This document shows positions 1 to 7,799 of a DNA stretch of 64,000 nucleotides, piece after piece. The notes below the pieces were generated by a model that did not search any database, was not told the origin of the DNA, and saw nothing but the letters and a program-made list of their open reading frames with translations. The position numbers and the translations under genes were made by a program. Each line of letters begins with the position of its first letter. Positions within the stretch are counted from its first letter, which is position 1. Source of the DNA: an uncultured Holophaga sp. (GTDB taxonomy: Bacteria > Acidobacteriota > Holophagae > Holophagales > Holophagaceae); NCBI RefSeq assembly GCF_963677305.1, contig NZ_OY781925.1, positions 3,314,783 through 3,378,782 on the forward strand, in the 5' to 3' direction.

Positions 1-1242
1 GGCGAATTCGTCAAGAAGGAGCAAGGTATTTGCGGCCCCCTCATCCAGGTGCTCCACCACCCGGCGGATCTCCCGGCCGAAGCCAGAGAGGCCCTGGGTG
101 GCCCCTGGCTCACCCTCGCCGATGAAGCGGAGGCACCGGAAGACCCGGGTGACGAAGGCCCGGGCGGGGACGAAGAGCCCGTGCTGGACGCAGGCCTGAA
201 GGAAGGCCAGGGTCTTGAGGACCACGGTCTTGCCTCCCATGTTGGCCCCGAAGATCACCATGGCCCCCGGAAAGTCGGCGTCCAGGGGGGTGTAGGGCAG
301 ACCCAGACGCTGGCAGAGCGCCTCGCAGGGGAGGAAGCGTCCCCCCTGCACCCGGAGGGCTCCCGGCTCCAGGCGGGGACGGACCAGGGCCCAGTCCTGG
401 GCAAGCCGGGCCCGGGCCAGGGCGAGGTCGAAGGCCGCCACGGCGTCCCTGCAGGCCAGCAGGTCCGGCAGGGCCTCGCGCACGGACGCGGCCAGCTCCG
501 CCATGACCCCCTCTTCGGCCAGACGCTCCCGCACCTGGAGCGTCTCCCGGGCCTCCCGCAGGGGCCAGGCCTCCGCCGGAGGCCTGGGACATACCCGGAG
601 ACGCCCGGCATCGAAGGGCTCCACCTCCAGCAGCTCCCGGACGGCCTCTGGATCGGCCAAGCGCCTGCCCTCCAGGACCAGAAAGGGCCGATCCCCGAAA
701 GCCACCCCCAGCCGCTCGGCGATCTCCTCCAGGCGGCAGACCCGGAGCGATTCCAGCCGGGCATCCGTAGCGCGGATCTCCTGCCGGATGGCCGCCAGGT
801 CGGCGCTGTAGGCATCGGAGAGAAAGAAGGACTCCGCCCCCTGGCGCCCCCGGTCCAGGAGCGCGAACAGGGCCCCTGGGGCTTCCGGCAGCGCGAAACA
901 GGCCAGGGGACCCGGAGGCAGAAGCTCCCTGAGCCGGGTGTAGTTGTGGAGGAACTTCTTGACCTCGAAGAGCTCCACTTCCCCAAGGACAGCCTGGGCA
1001 TCTTCAGGGATGCGCGGCAGGCGCTGGAGGTGGTGGCGGATCCGGCTCAGCTCCAGGGACGCTCCCTCCCCACCCGACAGCAGCTCCCCGGCAGCCTCCG
1101 TCAGGTCCCAGAGCCGCTCGAGGAGCAGGGCATCCACCAGGAGCCCCTGGCGGGCCTTGGCATCCCGCCCGAAGGGGCTCAGGGGCTGCAGGCGCTCCCA
1201 GAAAGCAGCGAATTCAGCAAATGCGAGGAAGTCCAGGGTCAT
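1..1242 (-). CDS. kamC: KamC-like MutS-family ATPase, lysine 5,6-aminomutase reactivation (partial)
   Basis: The reading frame starts with ATG at 1242, overlapping the kamB stop (ATGA), and runs open for 414 codons to the left edge, so the C-terminus is missing. Near the C-terminal end of the visible part is a MutS domain V type ATPase: Walker A GANMGGKT at about residue 335 and Walker B LLLLDEFA at the edge. The N-terminal 300 residues lack recognisable MutS mismatch-binding domains. In lysine-fermenting bacteria MutS-like genes between kamA and kamDE are called kamB/kamC and are thought to reactivate the B12-dependent lysine 5,6-aminomutase (family knowledge from memory). The operon position fits that role. 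A DNA repair role is unlikely in this context. Confidence 0.8.
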   Translation of the reverse strand, partial: MTLDFLAFAEFAAFWERLQPLSPFGRDAKARQGLLVDALLLERLWDLTEAAGELLSGGEGASLELSRIRHHLQRLPRIPEDAQAVLGEVELFEVKKFLHNYTRLRELLPPGPLACFALPEAPGALFALLDRGRQGAESFFLSDAYSADLAAIRQEIRATDARLESLRVCRLEEIAERLGVAFGDRPFLVLEGRRLADPEAVRELLEVEPFDAGRLRVCPRPPAEAWPLREARETLQVRERLAEEGVMAELAASVREALPDLLACRDAVAAFDLALARARLAQDWALVRPRLEPGALRVQGGRFLPCEALCQRLGLPYTPLDADFPGAMVIFGANMGGKTVVLKTLAFLQACVQHGLFVPARAFVTRVFRCLRFIGEGEPGATQGLSGFGREIRRVVEHLDEGAANTLLLLDEFA

Positions 1243-2096
1243 CAGGCCGCCTCCTCGCAGGGATGGAAGCACACCCTGGCAGCATGCTCCGGTCCCAGGG
1301 CCCGGAGGAAGGCCGCCCGATCCAGGCCCCGCAGTCCCACCACCAGGGCCCGAAGGGGGAGGCGCCGGCGGAGGCGGAGGATCCCCCGTAGCCGGAACAG
1401 CTCGGCCGGGCTCAGAAAGAGCTTGGTCAGATCCTCCACCGAGAGGGAGGGGAGCCCAACGGGCAGGCGCTTCAGGCTCTCAGTCGTGAGGGGCCCCTCC
1501 CAATCGATACCCCCTGGAGCAGGGCCGCAGGGGAGTCCGTCCATGAGCAGCAAGCCCCGCATCCGGGCGGCGGCCCGCTCCAGATTGGCGGGCTCGACCC
1601 GGGCGGTGAAGACAAAGCCGGGCTCCGCCAGGCTCCCGGCACCCGGAGCCCCCAAAGCGGACACCTGGGTCAGCCGGTCCACGGCCCCGTCCACCAGGAT
1701 CGAGGCAGCCCACCCCTCGCCCCGGACCCGGGCAATGGCCCCGCCCAGGACGCTGAGATGCTCACACCCTGCCAGGGTGAGGCTTCCACCCCTGAGGACC
1801 CTTCCCAGGAGGAGCCGACCCAGCCCCGCCCGGTCGGGAAGCGCCTCCAGGAGTTCCACCCGGGTCTCGGAGGCCCTCACCAGACGTTCGGCACTCAGGA
1901 CGATGTCCCCGGGCCGCACCCGGACCTGGGCCCCTTCCCCCTTCTGGGTCCCGTCAAGCCCGATGGAGAAGACCCCCACGGGCCCCTGGGGGCGCAGTCG
2001 GGCCAGGGCCAGGTCCAGGAAGGTGGTCTTGCCTGAGCCCTTCTCCAGTCCCGTCACCGCCGTGATTGCGCCCGCCATGGAAGCCCAGAGGTCCAT
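1242..2096 (-). CDS. kamB: KamB-like P-loop protein, lysine 5,6-aminomutase reactivation
   Basis: The predicted product is 284 aa. A P-loop (GLEKGSGKTT) lies near the N-terminus, about residue 15-25, and no other strong motif is visible. I chose ATG at 2096, 7 nt after the kamA stop, with GAGG upstream; ATG at 2078 (MAGAITAV) is the alternative. The gene is translationally linked to kamC by a 4-nt overlap. By position in the lysine-fermentation operon it corresponds to KamB, thought to act with KamC on the aminomutase that moves the epsilon amino group of beta-lysine. The function is inferred from context and the P-loop, since sequence similarity cannot be measured here. Confidence 0.7.
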   Translation of the reverse strand: MDLWASMAGAITAVTGLEKGSGKTTFLDLALARLRPQGPVGVFSIGLDGTQKGEGAQVRVRPGDIVLSAERLVRASETRVELLEALPDRAGLGRLLLGRVLRGGSLTLAGCEHLSVLGGAIARVRGEGWAASILVDGAVDRLTQVSALGAPGAGSLAEPGFVFTARVEPANLERAAARMRGLLLMDGLPCGPAPGGIDWEGPLTTESLKRLPVGLPSLSVEDLTKLFLSPAELFRLRGILRLRRRLPLRALVVGLRGLDRAAFLRALGPEHAARVCFHPCEEAA

Positions 2097-2103
2097 GCCC
2101 GCC

Positions 2104-3369
2104 TCAGTGCCGCTGGTTGCGGAAGAGCCCCTCGGGTTCCAGGCAGAGCTTCTTGCCCGCCAGGAGCAGGGCCACCCCATCCTTGGCCGCATAGAGCTCC
2201 TCGTCCCCGGGAGCATGGGGCACGGCATGGCTTCCCGTACCGCTGATGGGCCAGGTGTAGGTGGTGACCACTCCCTCGAAGTTCCGCAGAATGGCCCGAT
2301 CATCTCCCATGGAAATCAGGTAGTTGGGCATGACGGGGATCTTGCCACCACCGCCGGGGGCGTCCACCACGAAGGTGGGCACGGCCATGCCGGTGGTGTG
2401 GCCCCGCAGGTTCTCGATGATCTCAATGCCCTTGGAGACCGAGGTGCGGAAGTGGCTAATGCCCAGGCTCAGGTCGCACTGGTAGATGTAGTAGGGGCGC
2501 ACCCGCACCGCCAAAAGCTTGTGCATGAGCTTCTTCATCACCACCGCGTCATCGTTGACGCCCCGCAGCAGCACGCTCTGGTTCCCCAGGGGGATGCCGC
2601 CGTCCGCCAGGCGCGCACAGGCGGCCTTGGCCTCGGCGGTGATCTCCTTGGCATGGTTGAAGTGGGTGTTGACATAGATGGGGTGGTATTTCCCGAGCAT
2701 GGCCACCAGCTCGGGGGTGACCCGCTGGGGCATGACCACCGGCACCCGGGTGCCGATGCGGATGATCTCCACGTGGGGGATGGCCCGCAGGCGCTGGAGG
2801 ATGGACTCCAGGCGCTCATCCCCCAGCACCAGGGGATCGCCCCCCGAGAGGAGGACATCCCGCACCTGGGGCGTGCGGGCGATGTAGTCGATGGCTTTCT
2901 GGATGTCCTGGTCGTTCATGTGGGTGTACTGCTCCCCCACCAGGCGCCGCCGGGTGCAGTGGCGGCAGTTCATGGAGCACATGTTGGTCACCAGGAGGAG
3001 CACCCGGTCAGGATAGCGGTGGGTGAGCCCGGGCACCGGGGAGTCCACGTCTTCATGCAGGGGATCCGCCAGGTCCGAGGGCTCGTCGTGGAGTTCCAGG
3101 AGCCGCGGAACCGCCTGCATCCGCACCGGGCAGCTCCGGTCTGCCGGGTCCATCAGAGCCGCGTAATAGGGGGTGATCTCCATGGTGAACTTCTGGAGGC
3201 ACTGCTGGAGATGGGCCCGCTCCTCATCACTGAGGGGGATGACCTTCTCCAGGGTCTCCACATCGCGGATGGCATTCCGCATCTGCCAGTGCCAGTCGTT
3301 CCACTGCTCCTCCGGGACCTCCCGGAAGAGGGGCACTTTGCGCCAGTCGACATTTTCGTAGGTCAGCAT
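2104..3369 (-). CDS. kamA: L-lysine 2,3-aminomutase
   Basis: This 421-aa radical SAM, PLP-dependent enzyme converts L-lysine to L-beta-lysine, the first step of lysine fermentation. The [4Fe-4S]/SAM motif CxxxCxxC is visible as CSMNCRHC at about residue 135. The PLP-lysine motif PGGGGK is near residue 345, and LLSGGDPLV follows the radical SAM core. The length matches the family (about 415-425 aa). The start ATG at 3369 has AGGAG 6 nt upstream; longer in-frame extensions lack a Shine-Dalgarno and run into kce. It lies 46 nt downstream of kce and 7 nt upstream of kamB. EpmB-type paralogues are shorter, and the operon context supports the catabolic enzyme. Confidence 0.95.
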   Translation of the reverse strand: MLTYENVDWRKVPLFREVPEEQWNDWHWQMRNAIRDVETLEKVIPLSDEERAHLQQCLQKFTMEITPYYAALMDPADRSCPVRMQAVPRLLELHDEPSDLADPLHEDVDSPVPGLTHRYPDRVLLLVTNMCSMNCRHCTRRRLVGEQYTHMNDQDIQKAIDYIARTPQVRDVLLSGGDPLVLGDERLESILQRLRAIPHVEIIRIGTRVPVVMPQRVTPELVAMLGKYHPIYVNTHFNHAKEITAEAKAACARLADGGIPLGNQSVLLRGVNDDAVVMKKLMHKLLAVRVRPYYIYQCDLSLGISHFRTSVSKGIEIIENLRGHTTGMAVPTFVVDAPGGGGKIPVMPNYLISMGDDRAILRNFEGVVTTYTWPISGTGSHAVPHAPGDEELYAAKDGVALLLAGKKLCLEPEGLFRNQRH

Positions 3370-3415
3370 GCAGACTCCTGGGGATCCATAGACAGGGGAT
3401 TCAGACCGGTGACCA

Positions 3416-4240
3416 TCAGGCCCCCCGGAGCGCCAGCATCCGGCGCACATCGTCAGGGCGGGCCAGCTCCCGTCCGCAGTCGGCAGCGATACGGGCGGCC
3501 CGGGCCACCAGCTCAGCGTTGCTCGTCGCGAGGCGACCCTTGCTGTAGAAGATGTTGTCCTCGAAGCCCACCCGCACGTGGCCGCCCAGGGCGATGGTGG
3601 CGTAGAGGCAGTCCAGATTGGCCTTGCCGCCGATGCCCATGGCGGTCCAGTGGGCCCCCTCCGGGAGCCTGCGCACCAGGAAGGCCAGGACCTCGGGCTC
3701 GTATTTGGCTGCCCCGGGCACATTGAGCACCAACCCGTAGTGATAGGGCGGCTCCAGGAGGCCCTCCCGGATGAGGATGTGGCTGGCATAGACATGGCCC
3801 AGGTCGAAGCACTCCAGGGTGGGCCGCACCCCGTGGGCCTTCATCTCCCGGGCGAAGCGGCGCATGTCCGGCAGGGTGTTGACGATGTAGTCATCCCCGA
3901 AGTTCACGGTGCCGCAGTCCAGGCTGGCCATCTCGGGGTTCAGGGCCACGGGCTGGAGCCGCTCCTCGGCGCTCATGCCCACGGCCCCCCCGGTGGTCAC
4001 CTCGATCACCATGTCGCACTTGGCCCGCACCAAATCGATGGCCCGCTGGAAGATGGCCCGGTCCTGGGTGGGGGTGCCATCGTCCTGGCGGACGTGCATG
4101 TGCAGGATCGAGGCCCCGGCCTCATAGGCTTCAAAGGCGCTCTGGGCAATCTCCTCCGGGGTGATGGGCAGAGCCGGCTGCATGGCCCGGGTGGTCTCCG
4201 CCCCGGTGACCGCGCAGGTGATGATGAGCTTGTCGTCCAT
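3416..4240 (-). CDS. kce: 3-keto-5-aminohexanoate cleavage enzyme
   Basis: This 274-aa protein belongs to the BKACE family (DUF849). It condenses 3-keto-5-aminohexanoate with acetyl-CoA to give acetoacetate and 3-aminobutyryl-CoA. Typical features are the N-terminal [12 protein letters not shown] strand, the zinc-ligand pair in ILHMHVR (about residue 45-50), the TTGG element at about residue 82, and a C-terminal [12 protein letters not shown] segment. It sits 3 nt after the preceding transaminase gene and before kamA. The BKACE family has many substrates, but the neighbours kdd and kamA make the lysine pathway the clear choice. Confidence 0.93.
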   Translation of the reverse strand: MDDKLIITCAVTGAETTRAMQPALPITPEEIAQSAFEAYEAGASILHMHVRQDDGTPTQDRAIFQRAIDLVRAKCDMVIEVTTGGAVGMSAEERLQPVALNPEMASLDCGTVNFGDDYIVNTLPDMRRFAREMKAHGVRPTLECFDLGHVYASHILIREGLLEPPYHYGLVLNVPGAAKYEPEVLAFLVRRLPEGAHWTAMGIGGKANLDCLYATIALGGHVRVGFEDNIFYSKGRLATSNAELVARAARIAADCGRELARPDDVRRMLALRGA

Positions 4241-4243
4241 GGC

Positions 4244-5500
4244 CTACTTCTCCGGGTAGAGCTCGGCCACCACCGCCAGGGCCTCTTCGATGGCCGCGAT
4301 GGCCTTCCCGAGATCCGCCTGGGTGTGACGGGCGCTGATGTACCAGTGGTGGAAGGGCTGGATGAAGAGCCCGCGCCGGATGGTCTCGGTGTAGAAGCGT
4401 TCCCGGCGCACCTTGGCGTGCTCGTCCACCTTGTCGAAGAGCATGAAGGGCATGGGCGGGATGCCGTTGACTGTGGCGGAGACACCGCTGGCCTTCACCA
4501 CGCGCTCCAGCTCGGCCAGGAACCAGGTGCCCTTCTCCCAGACCTGCTCGATGATCCGGTCCCGCTCCAGGATGTCCAGGCACTTCATGGCCGCGGCCAT
4601 CTCCAGGCTGTTGGGGAAGAAGGTGGAGCTGATGAAGACCTTCTTCTCGCAGACATCCATGAACTCCGCCTTCCCCACCACGGCACTGATGGGGTAGCCG
4701 TTGGCCAGGGCCTTGCCGAAAGTCGAAAGGTCAGGGGTCACCCCGTAGCGAGCCTGGGCGCCCCCCAGGGCCACCCGGAAGCCGCTGCGGATCTCGTCGA
4801 AGATGAGCACGGCCCCATGCTTGTCCGCCAGGGAACGGACTCCTTCCAGGTAGCCCTCGGGGGGGGCCTGCACCGCTTTGGCCAGAGGATGCCCCACGGG
4901 GGTGATGATGATGCCCGCCACATCGCCCTGGTGGGCCTCCAGCTTGGCCTCCAGGTCCTCCAGGTGGCCGTACTCGAACTCCACCGTGAGGTCCTGGACG
5001 CACTGAGGCACGCCCCCGTGGACCTCCACCGCCCAGTCGTGCCAGCCGTGGTAGCCGCAGCGCAGGATGGTGTTGCGCTCGGTGTAGCCCCGGGCGATGC
5101 GCACGGCCACGCCGGTGGCATCGGAGCCAGTCTTCACCAGGATGACCTTCTCGGCGCTGGGGATGAGGTCGATGAGGCGCTGCTCCAGCTCGTTCTGGAT
5201 GGGCTGCACCAGGGAGAAGCAGAAGCCCTTGTCCATCTGGGCCTTCACGGCCTCGTTGATCTCGGGCTCCTGGTAGCCCAGGATGATGGGCCCGTACGCG
5301 CAGAGCATGTCGATGTAGTCATTGCCGTCCACATCCACAATGTGGCCGCCGTAGCCCTTCTCGAGGAAGATCGGGTATTCACCCGGGATGAAGTTGTAGG
5401 GGCGGCGGATCCCCATCATGCCGCCGGGCGAAAGGCGCTGCGAGGCCTCATACATCGCCATGGACTGGGTCAGGTTGAGCTTGGGTGCAGACTGGGCCAT
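4244..5500 (-). CDS. Class III transaminase, probable 3-aminobutyryl-CoA aminotransferase
   Basis: This 418-aa fold-type I PLP enzyme resembles glutamate-1-semialdehyde aminomutase: GGMMGIRRPYNF near the N-terminus, TGSDATGVAVRIAR, the aspartate motif LIFDEIRSGFR, and the Schiff-base lysine in STFGKALANGYP (about residue 268). It cannot be the tetrapyrrole enzyme, because a canonical hemL lies at 24111-25364. Placed between kdd and kce, it occupies the spot where 3-aminobutyryl-CoA must be deaminated. A published class III beta-transaminase (Kat) performs this step in lysine fermenters that lack the ammonia lyase Kal (from memory). I therefore infer that it transfers the amino group to 2-oxoglutarate and yields acetoacetyl-CoA. 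A different beta-amino substrate cannot be excluded. Confidence 0.75.
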   Translation of the reverse strand: MAQSAPKLNLTQSMAMYEASQRLSPGGMMGIRRPYNFIPGEYPIFLEKGYGGHIVDVDGNDYIDMLCAYGPIILGYQEPEINEAVKAQMDKGFCFSLVQPIQNELEQRLIDLIPSAEKVILVKTGSDATGVAVRIARGYTERNTILRCGYHGWHDWAVEVHGGVPQCVQDLTVEFEYGHLEDLEAKLEAHQGDVAGIIITPVGHPLAKAVQAPPEGYLEGVRSLADKHGAVLIFDEIRSGFRVALGGAQARYGVTPDLSTFGKALANGYPISAVVGKAEFMDVCEKKVFISSTFFPNSLEMAAAMKCLDILERDRIIEQVWEKGTWFLAELERVVKASGVSATVNGIPPMPFMLFDKVDEHAKVRRERFYTETIRRGLFIQPFHHWYISARHTQADLGKAIAAIEEALAVVAELYPEK

Positions 5501-5510
5501 GAAGACTCCA

Positions 5511-5590
5511 AAAGAATCACTTCCACCACGAAGACACCCCGAAAAACGCTTTGCTTTTCTTCGCGGCTTCGCGCCTTAGGGGCGGAATTC
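5511..5590. repeat. Intergenic REP-like repeat candidate
   Basis: The gap between kdd and the transaminase gene holds a compositionally odd stretch. Purine-rich GCGAAG units on one strand (GGCGCGAAGCCGCGAAG) are followed by AAAAGCAAAGCG and then GTCTTCGTGGTGGAAG. This resembles the 'GGCGCAAAG...' extragenic repeats seen in many anaerobe genomes (memory-based comparison). No second copy was noticed in this window, so it remains a candidate. Confidence 0.35.
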
Positions 5591-5597
5591 GTTTTTG

Positions 5598-6635
5598 TCA
5601 GACGTAACGCGACTCGAAGAGCTGACGGAGCGCAGGGTTCTCCCGCAGCTCCCAGAGGGTGATCTCGGCGTGATCCCTGGTGTAGCCGTTGCCGATGATC
5701 ATGTTCACGTCCTTGCCCACACCTTCGGCCCCAAGGGCGGCCTTGCCGAAGTGCGTGGCCATGCTGAAGAAGTAGACAGTGCCTCCATCCCGGCAGGGCA
5801 GGATCGAACTCAGCTCGGTGTTGGGGACATTGACGCAGTTGATGACCAAGTCGTATTCCCGGCCGCCGTTGGCCGCCAGGGAGGCCTCCAGCAGCTCCAG
5901 GGGGCGGGTGGCATCGGCCTTGATGACGGCGTGGCAGAAGCCCAGGCCCTCCAGCACCGCCTGATCGGGTCCGTGGTGGATGTTGCCCACCACCCGGCCC
6001 GTGGGCCCCACCCGCTTCATGGCTTCATAGGCCACCAGCATGCCCGACTTGCCGCCGGCCCCAAGGATGAGCACGGAATCCCCGGGCTTCACCAGTTTGG
6101 CGGTCTGGGCCGGCGCCCCGGCCACATCCAGGGCCGCCAAGGCCAGGCCCTCGCCCATGTCCCCTGGGAGCTTGGCGTAGATCCCGCTCTCGAAGAGCAG
6201 GGCCTGCCCCTCGATCTCCACCCGGTCGATCCCGGGGTGGATCTTCAGGATCCGGTCGATGCGCAGGGGGGTCAGGCTCAGGGAGACCAGGGAGGCGATG
6301 CGGTCCCCGGGCTTCAGGTCCCGCCCGGCCAGGGCAGCACCCACCCGGGCCACAGTCCCGATGAGCATGCCCCCGGACCCGGTGACGGGGTTCTGCATCT
6401 TGCCGCGCTCGCGGACGATCTTCAGGATCTTCGCCCCGATGCGGGAGAGGTCATGTCCGGCCTCCTCCTCGATCTGGGTGAAGCTGGCGCTGTCGATGTT
6501 CAGCGCCAGCACGTCCACCAGGATCTCGTTGTCGTAAAGGGTATTGAAGTCGTTGTCGACCCGCAGAGCGGGTTGGGGGAGCACCCCTTTCGGCTCCACC
6601 ACGCGGTGGGAACCGTACTTGCAGCCCATGGTCAT
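5598..6635 (-). CDS. kdd: L-erythro-3,5-diaminohexanoate dehydrogenase
   Basis: This 345-aa NAD(P)-dependent dehydrogenase oxidises 3,5-diaminohexanoate to 3-keto-5-aminohexanoate in lysine fermentation. It is a medium-chain-like protein: MTMGCKYGSHRVVEPKGVLPQ at the start, a nucleotide-binding stretch VLILGAGGKSGMLVAYEAMK at about residue 175-195, and no zinc-ADH cysteine signature. The start ATG at 6635 has GAGGAG upstream with 6-nt spacing; an upstream in-frame start at 6704 lacks such a site. It is the first metabolic gene of the operon, 97 nt ahead of the transaminase gene and downstream of the RpiR-type regulator. Confidence 0.92.
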   Translation of the reverse strand: MTMGCKYGSHRVVEPKGVLPQPALRVDNDFNTLYDNEILVDVLALNIDSASFTQIEEEAGHDLSRIGAKILKIVRERGKMQNPVTGSGGMLIGTVARVGAALAGRDLKPGDRIASLVSLSLTPLRIDRILKIHPGIDRVEIEGQALLFESGIYAKLPGDMGEGLALAALDVAGAPAQTAKLVKPGDSVLILGAGGKSGMLVAYEAMKRVGPTGRVVGNIHHGPDQAVLEGLGFCHAVIKADATRPLELLEASLAANGGREYDLVINCVNVPNTELSSILPCRDGGTVYFFSMATHFGKAALGAEGVGKDVNMIIGNGYTRDHAEITLWELRENPALRQLFESRYV

Positions 6636-6782
6636 GGCCAGCTCCTCTTCCGATGCTTCGGAATCTCCCTGAGGGAATCTTGAGTCGGTGGGCCGGGAAT
6701 GCACGCGTTACAGCACGCAGCACCAGGATGATCAGTTTTTTTTCATCCCGGGGCCGCCGCAATCCGGCTGAACAGGATCACC

Positions 6783-6800
6783 ACCCGGCGCTTGCCGGGG
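6783..6800 (-). terminator. Hairpin downstream of the RpiR-type gene
   Basis: A perfect CCCGGC/GCCGGG stem (6784-6789 with 6794-6799) with a 4-nt loop lies about 50 nt past the regulator's stop codon. No T-tract follows directly, so termination is plausible but weak. Confidence 0.35.
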
Positions 6801-6847
6801 ATCCACGATCAGCCTGGAGGCAGATGGGGCAACTTCATGCCACTAGC

Positions 6848-7708
6848 CTACTCGCCCTGGGCCGGAAGGTCATCCGTGAATTTGCTCTTGGCCACCCGCT
6901 CCACCTCTCGGAGCTTCCTGAGGGAGCCCTTGGGGTCCTCTCGGGCGATGGCGGTGGCGATGGCGTGGGCCAGGGTGCCGAAAGCCGCCAGGGAGTGGGA
7001 GAAGAGGAGATTCTCGCCCGGAATGGGCAGCATCAGGTCCGCCGATTGCCCCAGGGGGGAGCCGGGCCGGTCAGTGAAGGCCAGCACGGGCACTTTGCGT
7101 TTGCGGGCATAGGCCGCAGCGTCGAGGGTCTCCCGGGTGTAGGGCGTGATGGAAATGGCGATCAGCAGATCCTGTGACTCCAGCACCCCCACCTGGGAAG
7201 CGAAGTCAGCGGGGTTGCCCTCCATCACCGGCAGCCCTGTATTCAGCAGCAGATAGGCCAAGTGCCGGGCCATGAGGGCTGAGACCCCATCCCCGATGAC
7301 CAGGCGGACCCGGCTGTCCCGGATCCGGGCGACAACGCGCTGGAGCTGCTCCTCATCCACGGCCAGAACCACCCGCTCGATGTTGCGGATATCCCGGCGG
7401 GCCACCTCCACCAGGGTGGCCGCGGCCTGGGTGGGCGCCTGCAGCAACTGGTCCCCCCGCCGGTAGTGGCGCTTGGCCGAGTTCACCAGGGCCTTGCGCA
7501 TCTCCAGGAAGCCCGAATAGCCGAGCCTCTTGGCGAAGCGCACCACGGTGGCCACGCAGCTGTGGGAGTGCTCCGCCAGCTCCTCCACCCCCCAGAGGGC
7601 GGCCTCGTTCATGTTGGCCGTGAGGCACTCGGAGATCCGCTGCTGACTCGGGGAGAGATCCCGGGCCTCCTGCAGACGCGACATCAGGGTGGGCTTCGCG
7701 GTAGGCAT
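6848..7708 (-). CDS. RpiR-family transcriptional regulator (HTH-SIS)
   Basis: This 286-aa regulator has an N-terminal RpiR-type helix-turn-helix (residues about 10-85, with LSPSQQRISECL and CVATVVRFAKRLGYSGFLEMR). A C-terminal SIS sugar/phosphosugar-binding domain follows at about residue 130-260. It lies 212 nt upstream of kdd on the same strand and is the closest regulator of the lysine operon. Control of that operon is inference from proximity; the usual ligands of the family are phosphosugars, though members acting on amino-acid catabolism exist. The start ATG at 7708 is the only good one. Confidence 0.85.
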   Translation of the reverse strand: MPTAKPTLMSRLQEARDLSPSQQRISECLTANMNEAALWGVEELAEHSHSCVATVVRFAKRLGYSGFLEMRKALVNSAKRHYRRGDQLLQAPTQAAATLVEVARRDIRNIERVVLAVDEEQLQRVVARIRDSRVRLVIGDGVSALMARHLAYLLLNTGLPVMEGNPADFASQVGVLESQDLLIAISITPYTRETLDAAAYARKRKVPVLAFTDRPGSPLGQSADLMLPIPGENLLFSHSLAAFGTLAHAIATAIAREDPKGSLRKLREVERVAKSKFTDDLPAQGE

Positions 7709-7799
7709 GCCCCAGCATACCCGGTCTCGCAGCGTCGACCTCGCCGAAGAGCAGGCCAGAGCCCCTCCGGGGTGATCCCGGAAGGGCCCTGGCTGCGCG

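Noticed and set aside
1..1242. DNA mismatch repair MutS
   Set aside because: Only the ATPase domain matches; the mismatch-binding domains are not visible and the gene is in an aminomutase operon.
4244..5500. Glutamate-1-semialdehyde aminomutase for heme synthesis
   Set aside because: A canonical hemL is at 24111-25364 beside the hem genes, and this copy sits inside the lysine operon.
49..5662. Very long plus-strand open frames opposite the lysine operon
   Set aside because: They are low-complexity, His/Gly/Leu-rich antisense shadows of GC-rich minus-strand genes, with no motifs and no ribosome sites.
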